Origin: Actinomyces oris
GTDB lineage: Bacteria > Actinomycetota > Actinomycetes > Actinomycetales > Actinomycetaceae
Assembly: GCF_001937445.1 (NCBI RefSeq)
Contig: NZ_MSKS01000032.1
Location: 1-59,949 of the forward strand
Direction of reading: 5' to 3'
DNA length: 59,949 bases
Shown in pieces: positions 52,087 to 59,949 of the stretch. Numbering within the stretch: position 1 is the first letter of the stretch; each line of letters starts with the position of its first letter. The notes beneath the pieces are model-generated. The model was not told where the DNA came from, did not search any database, and was given only the letters and a program-made list of their open reading frames with translations. A program made the position numbers and the translations under genes.

Positions 52087-53526
52087 TCAGATGCCGACCT
52101 CACCGCGGAGGAACAAGCCAATGTCTTCGACCTCCGCAGCGGCTGCATCCACCATCGCGACGATCTGAGCCCTGGAGACCCCCGCGCCCAGGCACCACGA
52201 GGCACGGGCGATGATGTCACCACCGGTATCGGGCCGGGCCTTCAGCACCGAGTCACCTGCCTGAGGAGGGGCCTGACCAGCGGTGGCTGCGTCACTGATC
52301 GCCTCACCCATTCGATCAGCGAAGCCCGTGCGCACACCCATCACATGACTGACCACGTTCCAGTCATTGGCAACCATCGGCGCCAGCACCCGGTCCAACG
52401 GGCTCATCCCGCTCCAGCGCGCCGTCACAACGAGCTCCGTCCCCTCGACCCCGACCACCAGCTCGCAGGCATCATCCCCGATCGGGATGATGACAGCACC
52501 GTCCTTCTCCAGGAAGTCGTAGTCGGGGTTCAGCGCTTCGACCACGAGCGAGAGAGTCAGCGCAGGCAGCCGAGAGGGAACACGACCAAGGCCCTTCAGT
52601 CCGAACAGGTCCGCGATGGCAGCCTCGGCCTGGCCGTCGTCGAGCATGTTCGGCTCGGCAAGCTCGTTGGGACCATCGGACTCGTCACCTTCGGCGTGAT
52701 CCGGTTCGTCGCGTTCCGCCTTAAGAGCCTCGAGCATGGCCCGTCCCAGCGCCTCCTCACGGCTACCCAACATCTCAGGCTGCCCAAGGACCTTCTCCAT
52801 CGTGGCAGCGAAGACGTCATGGATGCCCAACTCCACCGGGTCGAGGCCGTTGGCCTCGGCAATCCTGGAGGCCTGGGTCAGGAGCATGGAGGCCTTGTCC
52901 ATGTCACTATCGAGGAGCACCCGGGCGCGCTCGACCAGCTGGCTCACGGCCTCGGCAGGTTCCCCGCCCAGCTCGGCCAGCAACTCCTCCGGGCTGTCGG
53001 GTATCTGGATCCCGGCGTCCTTGGCGAAGTCGTCAAAGCGTGTCTGCGGGAAAGTCTCCTCCAGGAAGTCCTCGAAGAACATGCACGCGTCAATGGCCTC
53101 GCGCAGGTAGTGGCCGAGCTGATCGTCAGTCATCCCAGCCGACACCGGCAGTGTGGAGGCAGCGCACAACAGCACCGAGTCATCCTCCGGCGAGGGGACG
53201 ACATAGGCCCTCAGCATGTCATCGTTATCCGGACTGGCGTTCCAGGACTCGACGAGGATACACAGCGCCTCCAACATGTAAAACGGGGCCTTCGAATGCC
53301 ATTGGATAGAGACGGTCAGGAGGTCGGGGACCACCTGGAACCTCAGGGCACTGTTGTCGGTCAGGCCCACGAGCACCCCATCCCAACTGACCATCACGGG
53401 GACGTCGACACAGATCAGGATCTTCTTGACCCGGGAGAGGGTCACCTTCGTCGGCCTGGGAGCGGCAGGCTTACGGGGTGTCGTGGACTGGCGAGTCTTG
53501 GCAGTCGGCTTCTTGCGAGGGGACAC
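52087..53526 (-). CDS. Twin YbjN-domain protein
   Basis: 479 residues from GTG 53526 (AGGAGCAACT upstream). A basic, Pro/Thr-rich N-terminus of ~27 residues precedes a first YbjN domain (VKKILICVDVPVMVSWDGVL to LEETFPQTR), a helical acidic linker rich in Glu/Asp/Ala (about 150-310), and a second YbjN-like domain (LTLSLVVEALNPDYDFLEKD to VEDIGLFLRGEVGI). It resembles the shorter YbjN proteins at 30.6-31.9 kb. The gene is alone and bracketed by two 157-bp MITEs in the same orientation. Confidence 0.75.
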   Translation of the reverse strand: MSPRKKPTAKTRQSTTPRKPAAPRPTKVTLSRVKKILICVDVPVMVSWDGVLVGLTDNSALRFQVVPDLLTVSIQWHSKAPFYMLEALCILVESWNASPDNDDMLRAYVVPSPEDDSVLLCAASTLPVSAGMTDDQLGHYLREAIDACMFFEDFLEETFPQTRFDDFAKDAGIQIPDSPEELLAELGGEPAEAVSQLVERARVLLDSDMDKASMLLTQASRIAEANGLDPVELGIHDVFAATMEKVLGQPEMLGSREEALGRAMLEALKAERDEPDHAEGDESDGPNELAEPNMLDDGQAEAAIADLFGLKGLGRVPSRLPALTLSLVVEALNPDYDFLEKDGAVIIPIGDDACELVVGVEGTELVVTARWSGMSPLDRVLAPMVANDWNVVSHVMGVRTGFADRMGEAISDAATAGQAPPQAGDSVLKARPDTGGDIIARASWCLGAGVSRAQIVAMVDAAAAEVEDIGLFLRGEVGI

Positions 53527-53677
53527 AGTTGCTCCTGTCGCTGATGGTGGTCACAGGCTCTGTTGCTGGCGCAGGACGGTGGGAACGGAGGTACGCGCCT
53601 CCTGGAGATGTCGGCCCGCACGGTAATGGTCGTCTCTGAAACGTGCATGAATCGACATACCAGTTCCGCATGCCATT

Positions 53678-53834
53678 GTGTCACTCTGGGCGACTTTTCC
53701 AGCCAGCACACCGTTCGCAAGAGGCCTCCGCACACTCGGAACCACGGTGTCTGCGCAGGTCAGAGCCAGTTTTTGAGGATCCAGTCGAGCTCGCGGCCGA
53801 TGGCCGCGCCTCGAAAAGTCGCCAATCGTGACAC
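53678..53834. mobile_element. 157-bp MITE, copy 2
   Basis: Same length as copy 1. The right 22 bp are identical to copy 1 and the left end (GTGTCACTCTGGGCGACTTT) differs at three positions. The core TCTGCGCAGGTCAGAGC is at 53750-53766. It is the main content of the 470-bp gap 53527-53996; the rest holds the promoter of the twin-YbjN gene. Confidence 0.8.
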
Positions 53835-53996
53835 TTTTCTACTGTGGCACCTCAGCCGCCCCGCTCCCCGCCGACCCCCAGGTAGGCTGACGGGGAGCGC
53901 CAATGGTGTGCCGCGCAGGCGACCCTCCGGGGCGCCGCCGGCCCACCTCCCAGCGCTTTCGCCTTTGCCTTCGGAGACCTGAGGAAACCCGCCCCG

Positions 53997-56588
53997 ATGA
54001 GTGCCGTGCAGATCGTCTGTGTCGTCATCGTCGTCATCGCTACGACGATCGGTATCGCAGTTTTCGCACGCGCCTGTTGCACTATTGGCGCCCGCATGGC
54101 CGTGGGCCGCGCGACCGCGCCGGAGCGCCTGCACCCGGTCGGCCGGCGCCTGGCACTCACGCTGGGGGCACTCGTGGGCCACACCGCCTTCAAGGGCCGC
54201 CCCTTCATCAAGGCCGCCCACTGGCTGGTCATGGTCTCCTTCCCCCTGCTGTTCCTCACGCTCGTGGCCGGCTACGGGCAAGTACTGGGCGGTCCCGACT
54301 TCGCGCTGCCGCTCATTGGCCACGCCGCCTGGTGGGCCTGGGTCGTCGAGATCATCGCCTGGCTGTCCACCTTCGGGATCGTGGGCCTGACGATCCTGCG
54401 CTGGCGCCTGACCCGGGCCGGCCGGGCCGCCCCGCCCTACGCCCCGGACTCCGAGGGCGGTAAGCGTCCGCGCACCTCCCGCTTCGCCGGGTCGACGTCT
54501 GCCCAAGCGAAGTTCGTCGAGGCCACCATCATCGGCGTGGTCGCCTGCGTGCTGGCGCTGCGGATGCTGGAGCACGCCCACCTGGCCGCCTCCCCCGACC
54601 CGGCGCAGCGGGCCCTGGCCTCCTGGACGCACTTCCCGCTGACGGCCTGGACCGGCCCGCTGCTCACCCCCCTGAGCGCCGGCGCCCTGGCCAACGCGAT
54701 CCTCGTCGTCGCCACCATTAAGGTGGTGCTGTCGATGACGTGGTTCGTCGTCGTGGGCCTGCAGCCCTCGATGGGGGTGGCCTGGCACCGGTTCCTGGCG
54801 ATCCTCAACGTCTACGCGCGCCGCGAGGTGGACGGCTCCAAGGCCCTGGGCCCGCTCCAGCCGCTCATGGTCGGCGACGAGCCCCTGACCGAGGCCACCA
54901 TGGACACGCTGGAGGAGGCCATGGAGGCCGCCGACTCCGGCGAGGGCCCCGAGGTGCGCCTGGGCGTGGGCCGCATCGAGGACTTCACCTGGAAGGGCCT
55001 GCTGGACTTCTCCACCTGCACCGAGTGCGGCCGCTGCCAGGATCTGTGCCCGGCGTGGAACACCGGCAAGCCCCTGTCCCCCAAGCTGTTCGTCATGGCG
55101 CTGCGCGACCACCACGCGGCGGCCGCCCCCTACCTGCGGGCCGCCGGCGCCCTGGGGGTCGAGCCCGACGACGTCACCGAGGAGATGGTGGCCTCCCGCC
55201 CCACCTCCGGCGGGCTGGTCGGCAAGACGCTGGGCATGCACGACGGGCTGGCGCGCGAGACGAACCTGGGCCTGGAGCCGGGCACCGCCCACACCGGCGA
55301 CGTGCTCGGCGCGCTGCTGGCGGCCAAGGCGGCCCCCACCGAGACGGGCGTGGCCACGCGGCCGGCGCCCCTGGCCGGGGAGGTCATCCCCGCCGACGTC
55401 CTGTGGGCCTGCACCACCTGCGGGGCCTGCGTGGACCAGTGCCCGGTGGACATCGAGCACGTCGACCACGTCGTCGATGTGCGCCGCCAGCAGGTGCTCA
55501 TGGAGTCGGCCTTCCCCAAGGAGCTCGGCGGCATGTTCCGCAAGATGGAGTCCAAGGGGAACCCGTGGGGGCTGCCGGCGCGCAAGCGCCTGGACTGGGC
55601 CAAGAGCCTGGACTTCGAGGTGCCGGTCATCGGCGACGACGTCGAGAGCGCCGCGGACGTCGACTACCTGTTCTGGGTGGGTTGCGCCGGCGCCTACGAG
55701 GACCGGGCCAAGAAGACGACGCGGGCGGTGGCCGAGCTGCTGCACACCGCGGGGGTGAGCTTCGCGGTCCTCGGCGACGCCGAGACCTGCACCGGCGACC
55801 CGGCCCGCCGCGCCGGCAACGAGATCCTCTACCAGATGCTCGCCGCGCAGAACGTGGAGACCCTGGGCGAGGTCGGGGCGCAGCGGATCGTGGTGACCTG
55901 CGCGCACTGCTTCAACACGATCTCGCGGGAGTACCCGCAGATCGGGGGCCGCTACGAGGTCGTCCACTACACCCAACTGCTGAACCGGCTCGTGCGCGAG
56001 GGTCGGCTGCGTCCGGCGCCGCCGCAGGCCGCGGGTGGTTCGACGGCGCCCGACGCCCCATCGGCCTCCGCTGCCCCGGCCACGTCGACACCCGCCTCCG
56101 GGCGGGTCAGCGACTCACCGGCCGGGGACGCCCCGACGTCGAGCGCCGAGGCCGCCGAGCCGCAGGCCGAGGCCCCGGCGAGGCCGTCGGGCGGGGAGAC
56201 CGCCAGCAAGGCAACGGGCGAGCCGGTGATCCCGACGGTCACCTACCACGACGCCTGCTACCTGGGCCGCCACAACCAGGTCTACTCCCCGCCGCGTGAG
56301 CTGCTGGAGGCGACCGGCGCGACCACTGTGGAGATGCCGCGCAGCCGCGAGCGGGGCTTCTGCTGCGGGGGCGGTGGGGCGCGCGCCTTCATGGAGGAGA
56401 CGATCGGGACGCGCATTGCCGTGGAGCGCTCGCGCGAGGCCATCGGCACCGGCGCGCAGGTCATTGCCACGGCCTGCCCCTTCTGCACCACGATGCTCTC
56501 CGACGGCGTCGCCTCCGAGGGCGCTGACGTGCGGGTCACGGACGTGGCCACCCTCATGCTGGAGGCCGTGCGCCGCGGCGAAGAGTAA
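53997..56588 (+). CDS. HdrD-like Fe-S reductase with membrane domain (Rv0338c-like)
   Basis: 863 residues. The N-terminal ~270 residues have several membrane helices with histidines (cytochrome-b-like NarI fold). Two 4Fe-4S motifs follow: CTECGRCQDLCP at about 341 and CTTCGACVDQCP at about 472. Then two cysteine-rich domains: VGCAGAYEDRAKK with CAHCFNT, and HDACYLGRHN with CCGGGGARAF and CPFC. A Ala/Pro-rich linker (about 675-740) separates them. Rv0338c-type proteins are thought to pass electrons from flavoproteins (ETF) to quinone. It is alone on the plus strand. Confidence 0.87.
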   Translation: MSAVQIVCVVIVVIATTIGIAVFARACCTIGARMAVGRATAPERLHPVGRRLALTLGALVGHTAFKGRPFIKAAHWLVMVSFPLLFLTLVAGYGQVLGGPDFALPLIGHAAWWAWVVEIIAWLSTFGIVGLTILRWRLTRAGRAAPPYAPDSEGGKRPRTSRFAGSTSAQAKFVEATIIGVVACVLALRMLEHAHLAASPDPAQRALASWTHFPLTAWTGPLLTPLSAGALANAILVVATIKVVLSMTWFVVVGLQPSMGVAWHRFLAILNVYARREVDGSKALGPLQPLMVGDEPLTEATMDTLEEAMEAADSGEGPEVRLGVGRIEDFTWKGLLDFSTCTECGRCQDLCPAWNTGKPLSPKLFVMALRDHHAAAAPYLRAAGALGVEPDDVTEEMVASRPTSGGLVGKTLGMHDGLARETNLGLEPGTAHTGDVLGALLAAKAAPTETGVATRPAPLAGEVIPADVLWACTTCGACVDQCPVDIEHVDHVVDVRRQQVLMESAFPKELGGMFRKMESKGNPWGLPARKRLDWAKSLDFEVPVIGDDVESAADVDYLFWVGCAGAYEDRAKKTTRAVAELLHTAGVSFAVLGDAETCTGDPARRAGNEILYQMLAAQNVETLGEVGAQRIVVTCAHCFNTISREYPQIGGRYEVVHYTQLLNRLVREGRLRPAPPQAAGGSTAPDAPSASAAPATSTPASGRVSDSPAGDAPTSSAEAAEPQAEAPARPSGGETASKATGEPVIPTVTYHDACYLGRHNQVYSPPRELLEATGATTVEMPRSRERGFCCGGGGARAFMEETIGTRIAVERSREAIGTGAQVIATACPFCTTMLSDGVASEGADVRVTDVATLMLEAVRRGEE

Positions 56589-56616
56589 GCGGACGTCGAC
56601 CTCACCCCGTCGGCTC

Positions 56617-56775
56617 AGCCGGGGGCACTCCGCGCGTCCGGGGACATTCCCCTCCGGCCGGGGGCACTCTGCGCGTTCGGGGACGGGATTCCGGCCCCCG
56701 ACGGCGTCGCATGCCCCCGGCCGCATGGAACGGCCACCGCACGCGTCGATTGTCCCCGGCCGTGACGCAATGCCA
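56617..56775. repeat. C/G-rich intergenic repeat, copy 2
   Basis: Contains GGGGACATTCCCCTCCGGCC, GGGGACGGGATTCCGG, GACGGCGTCGCATGCCCCCG and TGTCCCCGGCCGTGACGCAA. The same words in similar order occur at 58214-58400, and shorter matches at 27.0 kb. It fills the gap before the SPFH gene. Confidence 0.6.
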
Positions 56776-56844
56776 TCAGACTCCACCGCTCCGCACCCCG
56801 CAGCGCAGCACAGGCGGCACAGTCCAGCAGCATCACTTGCACCT

Positions 56845-56887
56845 CCACAAAAAATAGATATCATTTTGCTAACTCAAGGAGGTTCTC
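56845..56887 (+). promoter_or_regulatory. AT-rich promoter and strong ribosome binding site of the SPFH gene
   Basis: AAAAAATAGATATCATTTTG is a marked AT-rich stretch, followed by AAGGAGG seven bases before ATG 56888. TAGATA or TATCAT could be the -10 box. Confidence 0.5.
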
Positions 56888-57886
56888 ATGCCCACGTCCC
56901 CTGTTCCACCCACCGACTCCCCCACTCCCGTCCCCACCGACACACTGGAGCAGCCCACCAACGCCCCTCAGCACTCCTCCAGCCGCGTCGACATCACGGA
57001 GAAGCCGGCCCTGGCCGCGGGCTCCGGTCCCGCCCTCCTCGCCCTGCTCCTCATCCTGGCGCTCACCGCCGGATCGATCACCCTCCTCATCGTCGGCGGC
57101 ATCGCCGCTGACGCAGGCAACTCAGGGGCGGCATTGCGCATCGTCGCCGGGGGCGTGGGGCTCCTCATCGCCCTTCCGCTGTTCAGCAGCTTCACCATCG
57201 TGGTGCCCGGTGAGACCAGCGTGCGTCAGTTCCTCGGCCGCTACATCGGCACTGTGCGCCACACGGGTCTCGTGCTCGTTCCGCCGCTGACCACCGGCAG
57301 GAGGGTCTCCGTCAAAGTCCACAACTTCGAGACCCATGAGCTCAAGGTCAACGACCTGGACGGCAACCCCGTCAACATCGCCGCCATTGTCGTGTGGCAG
57401 GTGGCCGACACCGCCCGCGCCGTCTTCGCCGTCGAGGCCTACTGGGAGTTCATCAAGGCCCAGGCCGAGTCCGCGCTGCGCCACGTGGCCACCACCCACC
57501 CCTACGACGAGCCTGGACCGGGCGAGACCTCGCTGCGCGGCGGCACGGACCTCGTCTCCGCCGAGCTGGCGGCCGAGGTGGCGGCCCGGGTGGCGCTGGC
57601 GGGCCTGGAGATCGTCGAGGTGCGCATCTCCTCGCTGGCCTACGCCCCCGAGATCGCCCAGGCGATGCTCCAGCGCCAGCAGGCCGGCGCGGTCATCGCG
57701 GCCCGCGAGCAGATCGTTGAGGGTGCCGTCACCATGGTCAACCAGGCCCTCAAGCGCCTCGAGGCGGACGACATCGTCACCATGGACGAGGAGCGCCGCG
57801 CCCAGATGGTCTCCAACCTCCTGGTGGTGCTCTGCTCCGACCAGCGCACCCAGCCCGTCGTCAACACCGGTTCCCTCTACGCTTGA
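56888..57886 (+). CDS. SPFH (band 7/stomatin-like) membrane protein
   Basis: 332 residues. A Pro/Thr-rich N-terminal tail (~45 residues) precedes two hydrophobic segments ([20 protein letters not shown] and [20 protein letters not shown]), then the SPFH domain with [20 protein letters not shown] and [20 protein letters not shown], and a helical tail with [24 protein letters not shown] proteins form membrane-bound oligomeric rings. The RHH-like gene follows after three bases, an arrangement seen in many actinobacteria. Confidence 0.9.
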   Translation: MPTSPVPPTDSPTPVPTDTLEQPTNAPQHSSSRVDITEKPALAAGSGPALLALLLILALTAGSITLLIVGGIAADAGNSGAALRIVAGGVGLLIALPLFSSFTIVVPGETSVRQFLGRYIGTVRHTGLVLVPPLTTGRRVSVKVHNFETHELKVNDLDGNPVNIAAIVVWQVADTARAVFAVEAYWEFIKAQAESALRHVATTHPYDEPGPGETSLRGGTDLVSAELAAEVAARVALAGLEIVEVRISSLAYAPEIAQAMLQRQQAGAVIAAREQIVEGAVTMVNQALKRLEADDIVTMDEERRAQMVSNLLVVLCSDQRTQPVVNTGSLYA

Positions 57887-57889
57887 GCC

Positions 57890-58147
57890 GTGGCCGGTAA
57901 GGAGCGCAAGCAGGTCCTGCTTCGGTTGGATCCCGCCGTCCACTCGGCCATCGCCAAGTGGGCGGCGGATGACCTGCGTTCGGTCAACGCCCAGATCGAG
58001 GTCCTGCTGCGCCGTGCGCTCGACGACGCCGGACGCGGCGTCAAGGCCGCCCCCATGCGTGGGCGGGGCAGGCTGCGCAAGGACGGCGGGGAGAAACGAA
58101 CGGCCGAGCGGACCGACGACATCGGCCCCGCCGACAACAGCGAGTAG
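57890..58147 (+). CDS. Small Arc/RHH-like partner of the SPFH protein
   Basis: 85 residues from GTG 57890, three bases after the SPFH stop. The first 45 residues (RKQVLLRLDPAVHSAIAKWA, LRSVNAQIEVLLRRAL) match the ribbon-helix-helix fold of Arc/TraY-type proteins; the tail is basic and disordered. It may bind DNA and regulate the operon or act with the SPFH ring. Confidence 0.78.
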   Translation: MAGKERKQVLLRLDPAVHSAIAKWAADDLRSVNAQIEVLLRRALDDAGRGVKAAPMRGRGRLRKDGGEKRTAERTDDIGPADNSE

Positions 58148-58213
58148 GCGAGGCGGCCCACTGCTCCCAAACCTCGACCGGTCCGGCGCCCGCAGGACCA
58201 CCCCTCCTCCGTC

Positions 58214-58400
58214 CACGGGGACATTCCCCTCCGGCCGGGGCCAATCCCGCACAGCCGGGGACATCTTGCGCGTGCGGGGACGGGAATCCGGTCCCCGCAC
58301 GCGCGAACCGCACCCGGCCGCACAGAAGTGTCCCCGACGGCGTCGAATGCCCCCGGCCGCGCCGCAATGCCCCTGCACGCGTTGGTTGTCCCCGTCGATA
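58214..58400. repeat. C/G-rich intergenic repeat, copy 3
   Basis: Contains GGGGACATTCCCCTCCGGCC, GGGGACGGGAATCCGG, GACGGCGTCGAATGCCCCCG and GTTGTCCCCGTCG. It ends ten bases before the RarA stop. Dyads such as CGGGGACGGGAATCCGGTCC may fold into hairpins. Confidence 0.6.
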
Positions 58401-58409
58401 CGAGGAAGG

Positions 58410-59855
58410 TCAGGAACTGGCCTGCGTCTCAGTCCCCGTCTGGCTCAGTCTGCCGCCGACGCCCTCAGCCAACCGGCCGTCGCCTCCCTCAGCAACGCCC
58501 TCACCGCGCTTGCGCGCCCGAAGGTCCTCCCAGTGCGTCAGACGCTCACGGATGCGGCGCTCGTGGCCGTTGGCGGTGGGCTCGTAGAGGGGCTGCCGTT
58601 TGACGCCGTCGGGCAGGTAGTCCGCGCCGGAGAAGCCGTCGGCCGTGTCCGGGTCGTACTCGTAGCCCTCGCCGTAGCCGAGCTCCTTCATGAGCCGGGT
58701 GGGGGCGTTGAGGATGTGGGCGGGCGGCATGAGCGAGCCGGTCTGGCGGACCAGGCGCGCCGCCCGCCCGTAACCGCGGTAGACGGCGATGGACTTGGGC
58801 GCGGTGGCCAGGTAGACGACCGCCTGCGCGATGGCGAGCTCCCCTTCGGGTGAGCCCAGGCGCTCGTAGGCGTCCCAGGCGGCCAGCGTCATCTGGAGGG
58901 CGGCCGGGTCGGCCATGCCGACGTCCTCGCTGGCGAATCGCACCAGACGCCGCACCACGTAGAGCGGGTCCTCGCCCCCGTCCAGCATGCGCGCCAGCCA
59001 GTACAGGGCGGCGTCCGGGTCGGAGCCGCGCATCGACTTGTGCAGGGCGGAGATGAGGTTGTAGTGCTCCTCGCGGGACTTGTCGTACAGGGGAGCCCGG
59101 GAGGTGATGACGCCGCGCAGCCCCTCGACGTCGAGTGGCCCCTCGCCGCCCGTGTCCTGGGCGGCGAGGATCTGCTCGACCATGCCCAGCAGGTAGCGGC
59201 CGTCGCCGTCGGCCATGGCCAGCAGGGCGGTGCGGGCCTCGTCGGTCAGGGCGAGGGCGCGGCCGGTCAGGGACTCGGCGCGCGCCAGCAGCTCGGTCAG
59301 GGCGGCCTCGTCCAGGCGGCGCAGGACCATGACCTGGCAGCGCGACAGAAGGGCCCCGTTGAGCTCGAAGCTCGGGTTCTCGGTGGTCGCACCGACCAGG
59401 ACGACCGTCCCGTCCTCGGCGTAGGGCAGGAAGGAGTCCTGCTGGGCACGGTTGAAGCGGTGGATCTCGTCGACGAACAGGAGCGTGCCCTGCCCGATCT
59501 CGCGGCGGCGGGCCGCGGCGGCGAAGACCTGACGCAGGTCGGCCACCCCGGAGAAAGTCGCCGAGACCTGCTCGAAGACCAGGCCGGTGCGGTCGGCCAG
59601 GAGCCGGGCGATCGTCGTCTTGCCGCAGCCCGGCGGGCCCCACAGGATGATCGAGGACAGGCGGCCGGAGGCCACCATGCGGCCCAGCGGGGCGTCAGCG
59701 GCGAGCAGCTGGTCCTGGCCGACGACGTCGTCGAGCGCCCGCGGGCGCAGCCGGTCGGCCAGCGGGCGGGCAGGGTCGTCGACGAGGCCGGAGCCGTCGG
59801 GGCCGGCGGCATCGAACAGCGAGGGTGAGTCCGGTTCGGGTGTACGGCGAGCCAT
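58410..59855 (-). CDS. rarA: Replication-associated recombination protein A (MgsA/Mgs1-type AAA ATPase)
   Basis: 481 residues from ATG 59855 (an extension to 59912 is unlikely). RarA layout: [20 protein letters not shown], Walker [10 protein letters not shown], Walker [11 protein letters not shown], sensor GATTENPSF, and C-terminal MgsA tetramerisation domain ([38 protein letters not shown]). It acts at stalled replication forks with SSB. The 94 bp after its start hold only its promoter region. Confidence 0.93.
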   Translation of the reverse strand: MARRTPEPDSPSLFDAAGPDGSGLVDDPARPLADRLRPRALDDVVGQDQLLAADAPLGRMVASGRLSSIILWGPPGCGKTTIARLLADRTGLVFEQVSATFSGVADLRQVFAAAARRREIGQGTLLFVDEIHRFNRAQQDSFLPYAEDGTVVLVGATTENPSFELNGALLSRCQVMVLRRLDEAALTELLARAESLTGRALALTDEARTALLAMADGDGRYLLGMVEQILAAQDTGGEGPLDVEGLRGVITSRAPLYDKSREEHYNLISALHKSMRGSDPDAALYWLARMLDGGEDPLYVVRRLVRFASEDVGMADPAALQMTLAAWDAYERLGSPEGELAIAQAVVYLATAPKSIAVYRGYGRAARLVRQTGSLMPPAHILNAPTRLMKELGYGEGYEYDPDTADGFSGADYLPDGVKRQPLYEPTANGHERRIRERLTHWEDLRARKRGEGVAEGGDGRLAEGVGGRLSQTGTETQASS

Positions 59856-59949
59856 GCCCTGAGCGTAGGGCCTGGCAGTGACATCAATTCCGGCCGCTTG
59901 CGTCAGGGACAACCGGCCCCTGACCGATCGGGGGCTGGTTTAGTTGGTG

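Noticed and set aside
53760-55976. 738-codon minus-strand frame opposite the Fe-S reductase
   Set aside because: Shadow composition, overlaps a MITE at one end, and the plus strand has all Fe-S motifs.
1-59949. CRISPR array, rRNA or complete tRNA genes
   Set aside because: No regularly spaced repeat series, rRNA signature or full cloverleaf was seen on either strand.

Overview
This is a high-GC (by eye roughly 65-70%) chromosomal window with dense coding, GTG as well as ATG starts, many ATGA/GTGA stop-start overlaps, Rv3654c-Rv3656c-type TadE/pilin genes, DUF4235, DUF4921 and an Rv0338c-like Fe-S reductase. That points to an actinobacterium, most likely an Actinomyces-like oral species; the species name is inference. 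The window mixes housekeeping genes with several small accessory patches that carry most of the repeats and broken genes.

Layout. 1-3.8 kb: the end of a PKD-like Thr-rich protein, then a COG1112-type helicase interrupted by one in-frame amber codon. 3.9-16.4 kb: an MrfA/YprA-type DEAD-box helicase, a heterodimeric ABC exporter with one degenerate ATP site, three Tad-type pilin-like genes without their ATPase or platform genes, and a SWIM/SNF2 helicase. 16.6-22.4 kb: a GOLPH3-like protein, a TetR regulator divergent from an extended SDR, a CPA2 antiporter and a DUF4921 (GalT-like) protein. 22.4-26.0 kb: an accessory patch of immunity genes (two SUKH proteins and an Imm5 protein) with an AT-rich broken Imm5 copy, a probable toxin remnant, and a DUF1778 antitoxin whose GNAT toxin is reduced to a stub. 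26.0-33.7 kb: a GST-like reductase, then a minus-strand gene train encoding a zinc-ribbon protein, a Gly/Pro/Ala-rich protein, two YbjN-domain proteins, a possible 40-aa protein and a 1011-aa helical-repeat protein.

34.1-38.2 kb: a DUF4011/Upf1-like helicase with a nuclease-like C-terminus, bracketed by a 121-bp direct repeat. The repeat also encodes the last ten codons of the helicase and of the neighbouring peptide-ABC ATPase, so the helicase looks like a cassette. 38.2-44.1 kb: a peptide ABC importer operon (C-B-A-DF order) preceded by a tiny polycysteine leader peptide, MAKRMWSCCCR, and a hairpin over the first ribosome binding site, suggesting cysteine-responsive control. 44.2-48.6 kb: thiBPQ thiamine importer operon under a TPP riboswitch. 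48.7-53.9 kb: YdcF-like protein, a short TetR with a 26-bp dyad operator, a small conserved protein, DUF4235, and a twin-YbjN protein bracketed by two 157-bp MITEs. 54-59.9 kb: HdrD-like Fe-S oxidoreductase, an SPFH protein with a small ribbon-helix-helix-like partner, and RarA.

Repeats are the least expected content. I see (i) five copies of an intergenic element bounded by CGCGTTCGTA/TACGAACGCG; (ii) two 157-bp MITEs plus a smaller 87-bp element with different ends but the same 19-bp core; (iii) three C/G-rich intergenic tracts built on CCCCGGCCG words; (iv) a 121-bp direct repeat around a helicase. No CRISPR array, rRNA or complete tRNA was seen.
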